From: Ambrosia x helenae
Lineage: Eukaryota; Streptophyta; Magnoliopsida; Asterales; Asteraceae
Reading direction: 5' to 3'
Assembly (NCBI GenBank): GCA_030844895.1
Contig: JAUTDX010001407.1
Span: forward strand, 1 to 64,000
Length of the DNA stretch: 64,000 nucleotides
Shown: in pieces, positions 13,077-24,599 of the stretch
Position numbering within the stretch: the stretch's first letter is position 1
Layout: the number at the start of each line of letters is the position of its first letter
Made by a program: the position numbers and the translations under genes
Notes under the pieces: model-generated
Told to the model about the DNA's origin: nothing
Database searches by the model: none
Seen by the model: the letters and a program-made list of their open reading frames with translations, nothing else

Positions 13077-15198
13077 TTAAAAGATGCGAACCGGCTTTCC
13101 CATTGTTGTCTTCAAGTACAAGCACCGCACCTGAATCCATTAAAAACATAACATAAGATAACCAAGTGTGATTAATGCAATCGGAATTGGTTTTTGAAAT
13201 TGCGACTCACATTTTGCCAATTCTTCTTAAGTAAAGAAACCAAGAAGTTGACACTCATTTGAACATTCTGGAAGATTTGCTTTTCTTCCATGCTGCAGTT
13301 TCCAACGGCGACTCCCATGCAGAGCACCTTCTTAAGTTGAAACTTGACCGTCGCTTTCGTCTCGTTGACCTTTGCCTCTAGAGATTCTTGGTGGGAAACA
13401 AGAGTAGGAAACTTACCTGAAAATACCAAAACACATGTTACAATTGCGGCCAACTTTAACTTAATCACAAAAATTTTCAAAGATGGACAAAAAGGTGAGC
13501 ATTCGTCGGCTTGATAAAGTCACAAACTCAGCTAAATCAGACACACGTACCTGCTTTGTTAAGACCGGGGCCCAACAAACGGGGAATCTGCTTGATGACT
13601 GACTCAGAAGCCAAGAAAGCTTGATGTTTCTTAGCAAGTTTCTTCACCAACTTCTTGTTCTTGTTCAACTTCTTCAGACTCTCGACATCCATGTATTCAA
13701 GGCCAATTTTTTGAGCCTGTACTTGTAACAAAAAGTATATCTTCAATCGCCTATTGTATCTTGTAGATTTCATTCTTTTTCTTGGTTTTAAAAAGAGCGA
13801 AGCGCACAAAAGCTACGAGGTCTAAAACCAAGGCGCAAAGCGCAAAAGCGGTGGGCTTTTCGTACGCAAGGCGCAAGACAATAATATAATTTTTTTATAT
13901 ATGCTATAGGTTTTTAGCATTATTTACTCAAACTACAGATACAAATAAGGTATATGATTTAACTAAAATGTACAACCTTTTTAGCTACATGTATAACAAT
14001 TTTAAGCACAAAAACATCATGTGTACAAAAAGCGCGCTTTTCTTGCGCTTTTCGTACACTGCTCGCCTAGGGTTACATAAGGCTCACGGATTTGCGCCTA
14101 GGTGCGCTTTGCGCTTAAGCGCGCCTCAAGCGCGCTTTTTAAAACCAAGCGAGTCTTTTTAGAACACTAAAATTTTAAACATTCTCTAAAAAACAATCAT
14201 AAGTCACGTTTTAATTGTAAAAAATGTCTCGTATTCTGTTTTATACAAACTTTGAGAAAGTATGAAGTATGAACTATGAAACAACATCGAATTAGCGATA
14301 TAACATATAACTAAGGTATTAATAAAACCGCCAATGGCTCAGTTCAAGACACTCTTTGTTTTTAAAAGTCGATAAGCTACCTCTTCAACATGTTGAGCAT
14401 CTCCAAGCATGCAAACTTTAAGCTTGGGGCGAGGAATGTGAGGCAATTTCACGGTACCACTGAAACGCTTGTCCTTTTGTGGATCGTAATTCTTCAAACC
14501 AATTTGAAGCTCAATGGTTTCAGTAAAGTTACGTTTCTTTTCCTTCGCATCAGTAGTGATCTGAGTAATTGCCTCTCTAAGGGCTTCACTTTGAAGCTTA
14601 CTGCAAATTAAAAAAACGGTCAAACGTGTGTAGTAAGTAGCATTTTTGCTGCACCATTTCTACAAAATAAAGTCACAAACAAGAAACAGATTTATGTTCT
14701 GGCAAACAAAATTACCTTATCAACTAAGATATGTAATTTGTAACAACTAATAAATTACAATAAACATTATTTCAAAAATTATTAATGTAATTTCTTATCC
14801 TATGCCTTTTAATGAGCTAATAATGTATAATATTAATAAAAAACAATAACAAAAGGTATGCCTACTAACAGAAGTCAGCTAAACCAAAGAAGAATCCCCT
14901 ATCAATGTATTACATAAACCTATCTAAATGAGCTGATAATGTATAAAATTAATCAATATTTCACACACAATTAATATTAATAATATAGATTAAAGAAATG
15001 TATAAATTAGTAAATATTTCATAAACAATTAGGCAAAATATCTAATAATAATGTATCAAAACAAGCTGATAATGTAGAAATTAGTCAATATTTCACATAA
15101 ATTTTCCAAATATTTAAAAATAATGCATCTCAAATAACCTGCACAAAGATCTTTAACTAACATCAACAAAAAAAATGAATCTATAAAACATACCTCAT
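13077..15198 (-). CDS. RPL10A: 60S ribosomal protein L10a (uL1), intact, 5 coding exons
   Basis: This is a component of the L1 stalk of the large cytosolic ribosomal subunit. Coding exons on the minus strand are 15198-15194 (only ATG AG), 14600-14381, 13716-13551, 13416-13211 and 13130-13077. Together they give 651 nt and 216 aa, the same length as the Arabidopsis protein. All junctions are GT-AG. The first methionine is encoded in a 5-nt coding piece, so M-S-K is only completed by splicing. Conserved stretches include NFTETIELQIGLKNYDPQKD, LPHIPRPKLKVCMLGD, KQIPRLLGPGLNKAGKFPT and the C-terminal KTTMGKPVRIF. No frameshift or stop was seen. Intron 2 (13717-14380) contains a fold-back element. 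Confidence 0.97.
13781..14149. mobile_element. Fold-back/MITE-like element in RPL10A intron
   Basis: The ends are inverted: CTTGGTTTTAAAAAGAGCG at the left and the complement, CGCTTTTTAAAACCAAG, at the right. GC-rich AGCGCGCTTTT words lie inside both arms around an AT-rich core. The sequence stands out from the AT-rich intron by its GCGC content. A target duplication is not certain (a TCTTTTT-like word lies on both sides). Confidence 0.65.
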
Positions 15199-15230
15199 TT
15201 TCAGTAACTTGTCTTCTTGTTAACTTCAAC

Positions 15231-15470
15231 CTGCAAACAATCAAACACAAAAAAAAAACATAAATTCAATATTAATATTAAAGAATATTACCCATCAACA
15301 AGCAGTCACAATAAGATCTATATTCATATGATTTATAATAATAATAATAAATAAAAGAAACAATCTTGTTAATTAACAATAAAGATTGAATTACAACAAA
15401 ATATTTAAGGGTATGTAGATATGTAGATTAAAGATTAGATAAAAACAGCTTAATATGATAAAGATCGTAC
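15231..15470 (-). other. Leader intron of RPL10A
   Basis: The minus strand shows a donor at 15470 (AAAG|GTACG) and an acceptor at 15231 (TTTGCAG|GTTG), placing an intron in the 5' UTR just upstream of the 5-nt first coding segment. Leader introns are common in plant ribosomal protein genes. Confidence 0.7.
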
Positions 15471-15529
15471 CTTTAGTGAGAACCCTGAAACTAGGGTTTG
15501 GAAGTGCCGTATGATGTTGTAATATATGA

Positions 15530-15605
15530 TGTTGAAACCCTAAATCTTGAAGCATATTAATTAATGGGCCTTATACTATTTGGGCTTTTAAATTAGCCCA
15601 TTATC
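15530..15605 (-). promoter_or_regulatory. RPL10A promoter: telo-box and site II motifs
   Basis: A telo-box-type AAACCCTAA lies near 15535, and two or three TGGGCC/TGGGCT (site II) words lie between 15565 and 15602 (ATGGGCCTT, TTGGGCTTT, and AGCCCAT in reverse). This combination is established for plant ribosomal protein and translation-apparatus genes and fits their position just upstream of the leader exon. Confidence 0.75.
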
Positions 15606-15691
15606 AGTTAGGTTCTTTTTATGTGTTCTAAAAGTAAACAGGTGTAGGTGGGCTATTACAGACAATAGCCCAAACTCATGCGAGATTTTTT

Positions 15692-15747
<56 letters not shown>

Positions 15748-16079
15748 GGTTAAATAAATTATGATTTTTGGTTAGTTTTCTTATTAAAATATGTAAGATG
15801 TAAAATTATCAAACAGATAAAAATTTAATTTTTCTTATGTATTTTGACCATGAAATCAGATGTTTTCTGTAATTGAAATGGGTAAATAGTGATGGAGGAC
15901 AACCAATGAGACAAAGGAAAGTTTGTGTAGATTTTTTTTTCTTTCTCACACTTTTTTTATATAATTGTTATAAAATGTAATCACTATATAAACCTGTTAA
16001 TATATAAATATAAATTCAGTTTAGAAATAAGTTAGTGGAAAACATATGTATAACCTCTTGACCTGCCACGTGGCAGTGG
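15606..16079. other. AT-rich spacer with (TTA)n microsatellite
   Basis: A poly-T run followed by about 14 TTA/ATT units lies at 15687-15746. No gene was seen in the rest. Confidence 0.6.
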
Positions 16080-16185
16080 AATATAACTATTAAAAAATAT
16101 TTCTATTAAAAACCCGAATGAACCGGAGTCGAACCTGTACCCTCTCAATATTAATAAACCTATTTAACCACCAACCCAACGCTAT
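16080..16185 (-). mobile_element. tRNA-derived SINE head (minus strand)
   Basis: Read on the minus strand, an A-box-like TGGTGGTTAAATAGG is followed about 35 bp later by a B-box GGTTCGACTCC, the internal RNA polymerase III promoter of tRNA-derived SINEs. No cloverleaf could be closed, so it is not called a tRNA gene. The downstream body boundary is unclear. Confidence 0.55.
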
Positions 16186-17934
16186 AACATCTGATCACAT
16201 TGAATAACTAATCATACTTATATAATAAAAACGGTGATCAATATCACTGTTCATAAAGTTTGCACATTTATATATTAGAATATACGTTTTGTTGGTTTTT
16301 TATATTTTAATTAGAGGAATTTTCAGTTAGCTCCTTGCAGTTAATCTTGTTATGTTTTGTATACGATGGTGGGGAAATATTATCGTGACTATGAGTCCCC
16401 ATGGGCTGTTTGTTACTTCTTAGTTGAATTTCATATCGTTTTTGTATATCATGGGAGATATTGAGCTATAAGATGTTCCACCTGAATGTCACTAACGCGT
16501 TATTGATGCATTGTTCATAGATAAAAAAAAAAGAGAGAGAACTCCACAACTAGAGTGTGCTTGAGTGGGAGCAATATAAGAACGAGTGACCCCTATGGGA
16601 AGTTTTCACTTAGGCATCAAAAAATAAACTTATGAGTTTTGTATTAGTAAAACGAACAACATTAGTTGCTATAAGAGATCAAATGTTACACTTAGTCCAC
16701 CTTCCTACTTCACTAGACCCCATAAACGTACGAAGCCAATTTTATACTTAATCAAAATCATGACATACCATAAGTATCACTAAGACACTAAGTTGATTGG
16801 TTGACTTATTTTTGTTATCCTTATCCTGCTTTATTACCCCATATTTACTTAAATGAAAAATTATTGGTCAAGTAGTCATATAATCGAATGAATACCATAC
16901 CTAGGACACCTTCCTAGGCGATGTAACTTTCCAACACGTACCTTCTCATAGGTATATATACCATTTTCATGAGTAAAAGATCGTCCTAGGACTTTTAGGC
17001 CTCACCTTAAAGCATAAAGCCTCACCTTAAAGCATAAATGTTGTAAAGAATATTATCTTAGGCTTCTTGACCATTCTCCATGGAGTCCAAAACATTCTCC
17101 TCCATGCATTCTAGGCCATCTGTTATACTTTCCAATGTGCCCGGCCACATGTTTTCCCAAACCTCCTCAAACTTTTATGAGAGCATTTAGCGCATACTTG
17201 TCGTAATTGCATTCTTCAAGGGGATCTGAAGCTCATAGTATGGCTTCTACCTTGTCTTATAAGGCATCTTGGACATTAGCGAACATAAGAGCGGTACATT
17301 GTGCAAGCATATGGCTTAGTATCTAGGTTGCATGGCATAGTGCTTTGTAATCATTGCAAAAACCTCTAAGGCGTAGAGAGTATGGCTTCATCAATAGCGC
17401 ATACATTGTCATTAATAGCATCAAATACGAGCAATGGATTAGGTAGCATTCGTCGCATGCCATCGTAGCGTCAGCTCCTCTTGGATGCATGTGACATCAA
17501 CAATATAGCATCTCTCTTTCTTCTTGGTCTTTTATTATCCCATCAAAAAACCAATGCTTACTTAATAACTTCCCTATTAGTCTTTCTCTTCGTAGTCCTT
17601 GTCTTTGGCACTTCTTCCCTTGGCGAACCCTCTACGCATGTCTCCTCTTTGGCTCACTCATTCCGCTCTTCGCATGCCTTTTATCTTTAGACTTAGCAAT
17701 CTTAACCCATCTAGCTAAATTTAAGTTGTTTTGTGATTAAAATATGAATTTATGGTTGTTTTGGGTTTACTATAATTTTTAAGGGCGTTAGGATGGGTAA
17801 TTTTTTATGTTGGAAACTAAGTGGGCTAGATAAACTCTCTGTATTCACATAACACCAAAAGTCTTAGCCCTAACAAGTAACAACAAATTATTATATCTTC
17901 TTCTCCATCGCCTAACAACAAACGATCGGGTCTG
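16186..17934. other. Unassigned intergenic sequence
   Basis: No gene or mobile-element protein is recognisable. A short direct repeat (GCCTCACCTTAAAGCATAAA, twice in tandem near 17000-17038) is the only structure noted. Short reading frames here show no familiar motif. Confidence 0.4.
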
Positions 17935-18835
17935 TCAATGACCCAAACCGTTTTGACCTGAACCAGTCTGTCAATGACATGGATTTTTTGATCTGATCGG
18001 GCCCGTCAATGACCCGAACCGTTTCGACCTGAACAGACCCATTTCGACCCGCACCGTTTCACCCTACAAGGCTTGTTAACGACCCGGACCGTCTCGTCAC
18101 GACCTGGACCATTTCGACCCGACACGACCGTTAATGACCAAACATTTTGACCCAACCGAGCCAGTTAACAACCCAAACGTGTCAACCCGCACACGCTCAT
18201 TAACAACCTGGACCGTCTCGACACCACCCAAACTGTTTTGACCCAACACAGCCCTTTAACGACCTGGGGCATTCTGCCCCGACCGGGCCCGTTAACGTCC
18301 CAGACCGTCTCAAGAGGATTTGAACCATTTTGACATGGCATGACCCATTAACAGATGCTCAACCCAACCGGGCCCGTTAACTACCTAGACCGTCTCGACA
18401 CGACCCTGACTGTTTTGACCCAACACAAAACGTTAATGACCTGGGGCGTTTCGACCCAGCTTGGCTGTTAACGATCCAGGCCATTCTGACTCAACAGAGT
18501 CGTTAACTTCCCGGATCGTGTCGACGTACCTGACTGCACGCGTTAACGACCCGTGGTGTTTCAACTCGATCGGGCCTGTTAACGACCCATACCCTTTTGA
18601 CTCGATCGGGCTCGTCAATGACCCGGGCCCTTTCGACTCGATCGGGTCCATACGACCTAGACCCTTTCGATCTGACACATTAATTACCCGTACCATTTCA
18701 ACCCGAACCAACCCGTTAAAGATCCATACCAGTTTGACCCGACCGAACCGTTAACGGCTCAGGCCATTTCAACCCGTTCGGGCCGTTAACGACTAGGACT
18801 GTTCTGTACCGAACGGGACCGTCAATGACCCGCAC
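17935..18835. repeat. Degenerate ~36-bp minisatellite, GC-richer than surroundings
   Basis: About 900 bp consist of diverged units of the form (C)GGGCCCGTTAACGACCC.GACCGTTTCGACC. The best-preserved adjacent units (around 18568-18640) are 36 bp apart and share CGATCGGG and GTTAACGACCC or GTCAATGACCC. Because the unit is a multiple of three, repetitive open frames appear on both strands (near 18433-18754); these are by-products and not genes. Confidence 0.85.
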
Positions 18836-19855
18836 GTTTAAAGGAGATTATTAAGAGTGTCAAACATCCAATTTTTATTGTTTTACTTTTTATTTTTTTT
18901 TATTTTTTTTTAATTTTAATTTTTTTTAATTTTTTACCCTACCCTAATCCAAACCCACCGTGAACCAAATTCATCCTAACCCATACTCATCATAACCGAA
19001 CTCCCAACCAATCCAACCTACCCATTTACCATCCCAATCCACTTAAAAACTAACTATTTATAATTATCTGTACCTATATACCCTAGAAAAATAAAGTCTT
19101 TTAATTTTTCTTATGATTATATATCTTTACATGGTCAAGTTATCCTACACAATGTAACAAAAATGAGAAGGGTAAGAAGGATACAAAAACACAATGGATC
19201 ACGAAATATGACACAATAAACCACAAAATATAACATAATGCTAAAGAAAAAAAGACACAATGAACTGCAAAAATGACACAATGATGAAAATAAGAAAAAG
19301 ACACAATGCTACATAAAAAGACAAAATGATATAATGCAAATTCCAAAAACTACAAGCTAAAACTCCAAAAACGTGAAAACCTAAAGACTAAGATCGTAAG
19401 GTTTAATGAGACGATTTCAATGCCGCTTGAATAAGTTCAATCAGAGTCCGTTTGATACCCGTCCTATTTTTCTTTTACTGTGTATTTGATCATAACCCTG
19501 TCTTTACATATTTCATTTAGTTCATTTTCGATTTCTTTCGTAAAACTACGTTAACACGTAAAGTCTAAAGGTTATCTTAAATTACAATAAAGTTAAGGGT
19601 CTATTTTAATAAATTTTATTACAGTTGATGTATTTTAGTTAATTGAATTGTAATAGGTTTTAGAAAGGTTTAGTTGTCTTGGAGATCAAGTTTAGTAGAA
19701 CTATAAACAAGGGTGTAGGTTAGTGTTTTTTTGTTGTCCCTTTTCCTTGTAAGTTCATTTATTTAAATAGAAAGACTTGCGAGTTTGTATTCCATAAATA
19801 TATTGTATTCGTTTGATTAAATTGTTTGACCCTCAAGCCAATACATTTATCATTA
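18836..19855. repeat. Low-complexity region with GACACAATG repeats
   Basis: A poly-T/AT stretch (18880-18935) is followed by ACCCTAACCC-like C/A-rich sequence, then at 19150-19345 by loosely repeated GACACAATG words. No gene was seen. The remaining ~500 bp are AT-rich without recognisable features. Confidence 0.5.
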
Positions 19856-20164
19856 GGCTATGGGGTGTGGAACCCTTGCCTCTTCCATTTCCCTTGTCCA
19901 CATTAGCACATGTCATCCCCCCAAACCAGGGAAATGGTTCCCCCTTTCCCTTTCCTTTTTTAAAATATTTTTAAAGGGAAAAAAGACAATATATATATAA
20001 TATTACTAGGGAAAAAGACAAAATAATACTAATAATATTATTATATGATCGGGGAGAACGGGGATAATCCACCGTTGACACCGAAGGGGGGGGGGGGTGT
20101 TCCCCGAGGGGGAGGGTGTCCACCTCACCTCCCCGAAGCCTTCCCGAGCTCCACACCCTACGTC
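19856..20164. mobile_element. Tourist-like (PIF/Harbinger) MITE
   Basis: The ends are GGCTATGGGGTGTGGA and, in reverse complement, GACGTAGGGTGTGGA. TTA lies on both sides (19853-19855 and 20165-20167), the target preference of PIF/Harbinger elements. The element is 309 bp with no coding capacity and contains a run of 12 G at 20086-20097. Its right part is included in the tandem duplication that follows. Confidence 0.75.
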
Positions 20165-20654
20165 TTACTTCATTAGTTGAAGACCCCATAGTCCATAGAT
20201 ACTTGATTCTCTACCTATCAACTTTATAAGCATCTAGGCTATAACCTTCGATCATTCTTAAGGGTGGAGAATCTCCAATAAAGCATTCTACACTTAGAAC
20301 ATTACCACTTGTCCAAACGTTTGATACAACTTGACAGCTCTGACTCCTCTCACCTTAATTGTACATATTTCCCCCCTAATTTTGATTCAAAATTAGAGCA
20401 TGGTTTTGCTTAGTTGTAACCAATGAAGAGAAGGCGTGACTCCTTGTAGCCTAAAGGTACCAAAGTATTAAAGTGGCCGTGTCCCTTCGGAATAACGAGG
20501 GTTCAAGTCTCGCTATGAATAAACATGGTGTAGTTTAGAAGTAAATCTAGTTGGGTGTATGATTTGTTATTGAAAAAAAGAAAAATATAGAGTTGGGTGG
20601 ATGAACGAGCATTTTGCCTATCCCTACCGACTCTTATTCAAAAGATATTTTTTT
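19990..20654. repeat. Tandem segmental duplication, copy A (pairs with 20884-21550)
   Basis: This ~665-bp segment recurs at 20884-21550 with only scattered differences. It contains the right part of a Tourist-like MITE and a tRNA-derived SINE. The two copies are separated by a truncated Mutator-type MITE, and the second copy starts exactly at the outer end of that MITE's inverted repeat. Confidence 0.92.
20440..20586 (+). mobile_element. tRNA-derived SINE (copy in duplication A)
   Basis: An A-box-like TAGCCTAAAGG (20447-20457) and a B-box GGGTTCAAGTCTC (20499-20511) lie 52 bp apart, and the element ends in an A-rich tail (TTGAAAAAAAGAAAAA). This is the layout of a pol III SINE. The same element recurs at 21335-21481 as part of the segmental duplication. 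Confidence 0.7.
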
Positions 20655-20883
20655 AGTGTAATTACGCCATTAAAGTAAATACATTAGTTTACACTAGAGT
20701 AATTATGTAATTACTCTACACGTAATTACTCTACATCAATTTTTTTTTGTTTTTTTTAGTTTTCAATACTATAATGCATGTTTAACAATATGAGAAAAAA
20801 AATTCTAAAAAAAAATATTTTTTTTACCCCCTTTGATTCTCACAGTTCTTACCAAAAAAACACTTTGTACAAGTTCTTTACTC
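20655..20883. mobile_element. Truncated Mutator-type MITE
   Basis: In reverse orientation this matches the left half of the MITE at 11269-11709, including CTTTGATTCTCACAGTTCTTAC and the TAGAGTAATTAC repeats. It keeps one terminal inverted repeat (ending TTCTTTACTC at 20883) and lacks the other end. Confidence 0.8.
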
Positions 20884-21550
20884 TATATATATAATATTAC
20901 TAGGGAAAAAGACAAAAAAATAATAATAATATTATATGATCGGGGAGAACGGGGAAAATCCACCGTTAGCACCGAAGGGAGGGGGGGGGGGTGTTCCCCT
21001 AGGGGGAGGGTGTCCACCTCACCTCCCCGAAGCCTTCCCGAGCTCCACACCCCTACGTCTTACTTCATTAGTTGAAGACCCCATAGTCCATAGATACTTG
21101 ATTCTCTACCTATCAACTTTATAAGCATCTAGGCTATAACCTTCGATCATTCTTAAGGGTGGAGAATCTCCAATAAAGCATTCTACACTTAGAACATTAC
21201 CACTTGTCCAAACGTCTGATACAACTTGACAACTCTGACTCCTCTCACCTTAATTGTACATATTTCCCCCCTAATTTTGATTCAAAATTAGAGCATGGTT
21301 TTGCTTAGTTGTAACCAATGAAGAGAAGGCGTGACTCCTTGTAGCCTAAAGGTACCAAAGTATTAAATTGGCCGTGTCCCTTTTGAATAACGAGGGTTCA
21401 AGTCTCGCTATGAATAAACATGGTGTAGTTTAGAAGTAAATCTAGTTGGTTGTATGATTTGTTATTGAAAAAAAGAAAAATATAGAGTTGGGTGGATGAA
21501 CGAGCATTTTGCCTATCCCTACCGACTCTTATTCAAAAGATATTTTTTTT
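20884..21550. repeat. Tandem segmental duplication, copy B
   Basis: This is the near-identical partner of 19990-20654, with the same SINE (A-box 21342-21352, B-box 21394-21406) and the same partial MITE with an 11-G run (20981-20991). Sequences diverge right after ATATTTTTTT. Confidence 0.92.
21335..21481 (+). mobile_element. tRNA-derived SINE (copy in duplication B)
   Basis: It has the same A-box, B-box and A-rich tail as the copy at 20440-20586, from which it arose by segmental duplication and not by separate retroposition. Confidence 0.7.
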
Positions 21551-21699
21551 CAACCTTGCATTTGTTCTCCCCCACCAGTCACTTGTTCCCTACGGTGCAC
21601 ATTTATTTTTTACCACCAACTCATCGATGGACTATACATTACGTACTCACTCTTTATTTCTTATTTTAGTAAGTAACAAGTGATTGTAGCAATCCATTT

Positions 21700-21976
21700 A
21701 GGGTTGTTTGGTTGATTAAGTGTTGAATCAATAAGAAGTCTGAATGGTTAAGAGGATCTGAATGGTTAAGTGTTGAACCATTGTTTTGTTGGACCTCTAA
21801 ATGGTTAGTTTTCTTGTCCTATATTGGTAGGGGAAGTAAAAATTGATTCATTCAGTGCTTAATGGTTCAGCAACATCCCAAGTTTTAATGGTTCAGCCTT
21901 AACCATTTCATTATGCTGAAACAAACGCGCTGAATGAGCTGAATGCTGAATCATTCAGTGCTAAATGATTCAGAAG
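21700..21976. mobile_element. Candidate MITE fragment interrupted by an LTR element
   Basis: Beginning at GGGTTGTTTGGTTG, the segment is made of repeated CTGAATGGTTAAG and GATTCAGCACTTAATGG words on both strands, as in hAT-type MITEs. Its right end is cut by the LTR element inserted at 21977. Superfamily assignment is tentative. Confidence 0.4.
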
Positions 21977-23544
21977 TGTTGGCGATCAGGCCCAAGAATA
22001 CGAACAACCAAATTTGATCTCAACCAAGATCGACTCTTTCTTTTATTATAATTCTTGACACACAAATTACATAGGCCCTAACCATATATTTATACTAACA
22101 TAACCATATGAATCCTACTCAAATACTTCTCCTAATCATAATCTAATACTAACTTACATAATTATCTCTAAACATTAAAACCTACTTCATAATTCAAAAC
22201 ATAACCTTACTAGATAATTCAACTAGTTAATTAAAAACTAATTAAATAAACTTTCACTTTGACCCTTCAACTTTCTTTCAACTTCGTTTTAGGATTAACT
22301 TCCAACATTCCCCCTTAATCCTAAAACTCGACCTTCTTCTCTTACTTATTCCCTGATCGAACCATACGAGTCTCGACCATAACCTTCTCACTCATTCCTG
22401 CTTTCCTACTTTCTTGTTGTTCACTTGCTATCTTTCTTGCTTGAATTTTTCCGAATTCTTTCTTCTTACTTTAACTCAAAACCGAGTTTCTTTCTAATCA
22501 AACCAACCGGTTTCTGATTTCTTGCTCCTGCTACTGATCAAAGATCATATTACCTTCTACCTTCTTTCTTACTTTATTCAAGATCTGGCTCTTGACTACC
22601 TTTCAAGATCTGGCTCTTGACTACCTTTCAAGATCTGGCTCTTGACATACCTTTCTTTTCTTCAAGATCTGGCTCTTGACATGCCTTTAACCTTCTTTCA
22701 AGAAACGACCTGGCAACCTTCTTTCCAAGGAACGTTCTTGCATACCTTCTTATTTTCAAGTAACATTCATGACAACCTTCATTTCGATGAATGTTCTTGA
22801 TTACATTCTTTCCTTCTTACTTTCTTTTATTTTATCAAGAAAAAAATAACTTTCTTGATTAACATACTCAACCTGAAACCTTCTTGCAAAACAAGTTTCC
22901 TCCTTCTTACTTAAACAACCGAAAAATAACTAACATTCTTCTTGCAAAAACATCCCCTTTCTACAGTTAAATCGTCTTACCAAAAGCTTCATATTCAAAA
23001 TTGAATTTCACAAAATAAATGAAAGCTACCTCCTAGACTTTCTCCACAACCTTATCTATCGAATGAATTAATTCATCAACAGGCTAGTTAGCTTACTTGC
23101 CTTTCCTTCGATCAAATCCAGTAGTCCTCGTTCACCACCGTCTTGCATCCCCGTGAGGGGCGGCTCCCCTTGCTTGAAGAGCGACTCTCAAAACGGCTAA
23201 GCTCTGATACCAATTGTTGGTGATCAGGCCCAAGAATACGAACAACCAAATTTGATCTCAACCAAGATCGACTCTTTCTTTTATTATAATTCTTGACACA
23301 CAAATTACATAGGCCCTAACCATATATTTATACTAACATAACCATATGAATCCTACTCAAATACTTCTCCTAATCATAATCTAATACTAACTTACATAAT
23401 TATCTCTAAACATTAAAACCTACTTGATAATTCAAAACATAACCTTACTAGATAATTCAACTAGTTAATTAAAACTAATTAAATAAACTTTCACTTTGAC
23501 CCTTCAACTTTCTTTCAACTTCGTTTTAGGATTAACTTCCAACA
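21977..23544 (-). mobile_element. Complete non-autonomous LTR retrotransposon (TRIM/small LARD type)
   Basis: The two LTRs (21977-22307 and 23215-23544, about 330 bp) are nearly identical. Both start TGTTGG and end CCAACA. The flanking 5 bp AGAAG is identical at 21972-21976 and 23545-23549. On the minus strand a primer-binding site TTGGTATCAGAGC (tRNA-Met type) abuts the right LTR, and a polypurine tract AAGGGGGAA abuts the left LTR, which fixes the orientation. The ~900-bp interior has no gag or pol; it contains repeats of AAGATCTGGCTCTTGAC near 22580-22680. It must have been moved by another element's enzymes. Confidence 0.95.
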
Positions 23545-23549
23545 AGAAG

Positions 23550-24283
23550 CTCATTAAATAGTTTAATTGTGTCCTCAATTCAAAATTAGTTTAAAGTATA
23601 GAACCATGAAACACATAAGACACTTGTGCTTAGCGGTGAAAAAAATATCGTGGATCTCTGGTCGAGAAAATGAGAGTAGGATAAGTAGTTACATAACCTT
23701 ATTATTTATCACATTTAAAATATTGATACATGTAGTTATGTGATTCTTATGGTTATATATTTATAAAATTGGTGATGATTTGTTTAATCAACTGTTTATA
23801 TATTTCTAACTCTTTTATTAAGTACATATTTAAAATCGGTAATGAAAAGACAAAGAGTATAATCTTCCTGTTTTTAAATGCGAAAAGATATGGTTGATAT
23901 AAAAAAGAATGAATCACAATGAAATGTCAAATCAATTAATTGATATTCCAAAATCCAAATGATTAATATTCTGCAGATATAATGTGTAATTTTGTTAGGA
24001 ATCAAGAACTCGATCATATGGTAAAAAGGTATTTAAGTGTCAATAAGAATAATTAAAAAGACAAAAAGAACTTATAATTTTTTAATGAATAATAAAAAAA
24101 TTCTGACAAAAACACATAATGTAATGTGCAAAAACCGACGGCCCTAACTAAACTCCGCCCCTGGTGGTAGGTTTGTTTGTGAGAATGGTGATTCAAACAC
24201 CAAAGATTTCGAATCAATATCAGAAGTCCTTCGAATCACAACATTAACCTTTGTCGTTACTTTGCAATCTATGGATCAACCAC
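23550..24283. other. AT-rich intergenic sequence
   Basis: No gene, LTR or inverted-repeat element was recognised here. Confidence 0.5.
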
Positions 24284-24286
24284 TAA

Positions 24287-24596
24287 GGCTGCTAGGTGTG
24301 GAGACGGGAGAAGAGCCCTCCACGTAGGAAAACTTGTCAGTGGGGACAAATATCAATAAATGAGACGTGAGAGGGGGTGATGTTTGGGACATGAGAGACT
24401 CAGACATGGTCCTCCCATTGGTCCATTCATTAAAAAATTAATTAAGAAATGAGAGCAATGGTTCGTCCCGTATGTCGAGAGAGAGACATGAGAGACGGAG
24501 ACATAGGAAGGGGGGGGGGGGGTGCTCCATTAGAGACATGGAGAACATGCAATCTTATTGGCCGTCCCTTATCTCTCACATCTCCACCCATTAGTC
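24287..24596. mobile_element. Tourist-like (PIF/Harbinger) MITE
   Basis: The ends are GGCTGCTAGGTGTGGAGA and, in reverse complement, GACTAATGGGTGGAGATG. TAA lies on both sides (24284-24286 and 24597-24599). At 310 bp with similar termini it is probably related to the MITE at 19856-20164. It carries 13 G at 24510-24522 flanked by repeated GAGAGACATG words. Confidence 0.72.
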
Positions 24597-24599
24597 TAA

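Noticed and set aside
18433..18754. Overlapping open frames of 92-97 codons on both strands
   Set aside because: They are produced by the 36-bp minisatellite, whose period is a multiple of three.
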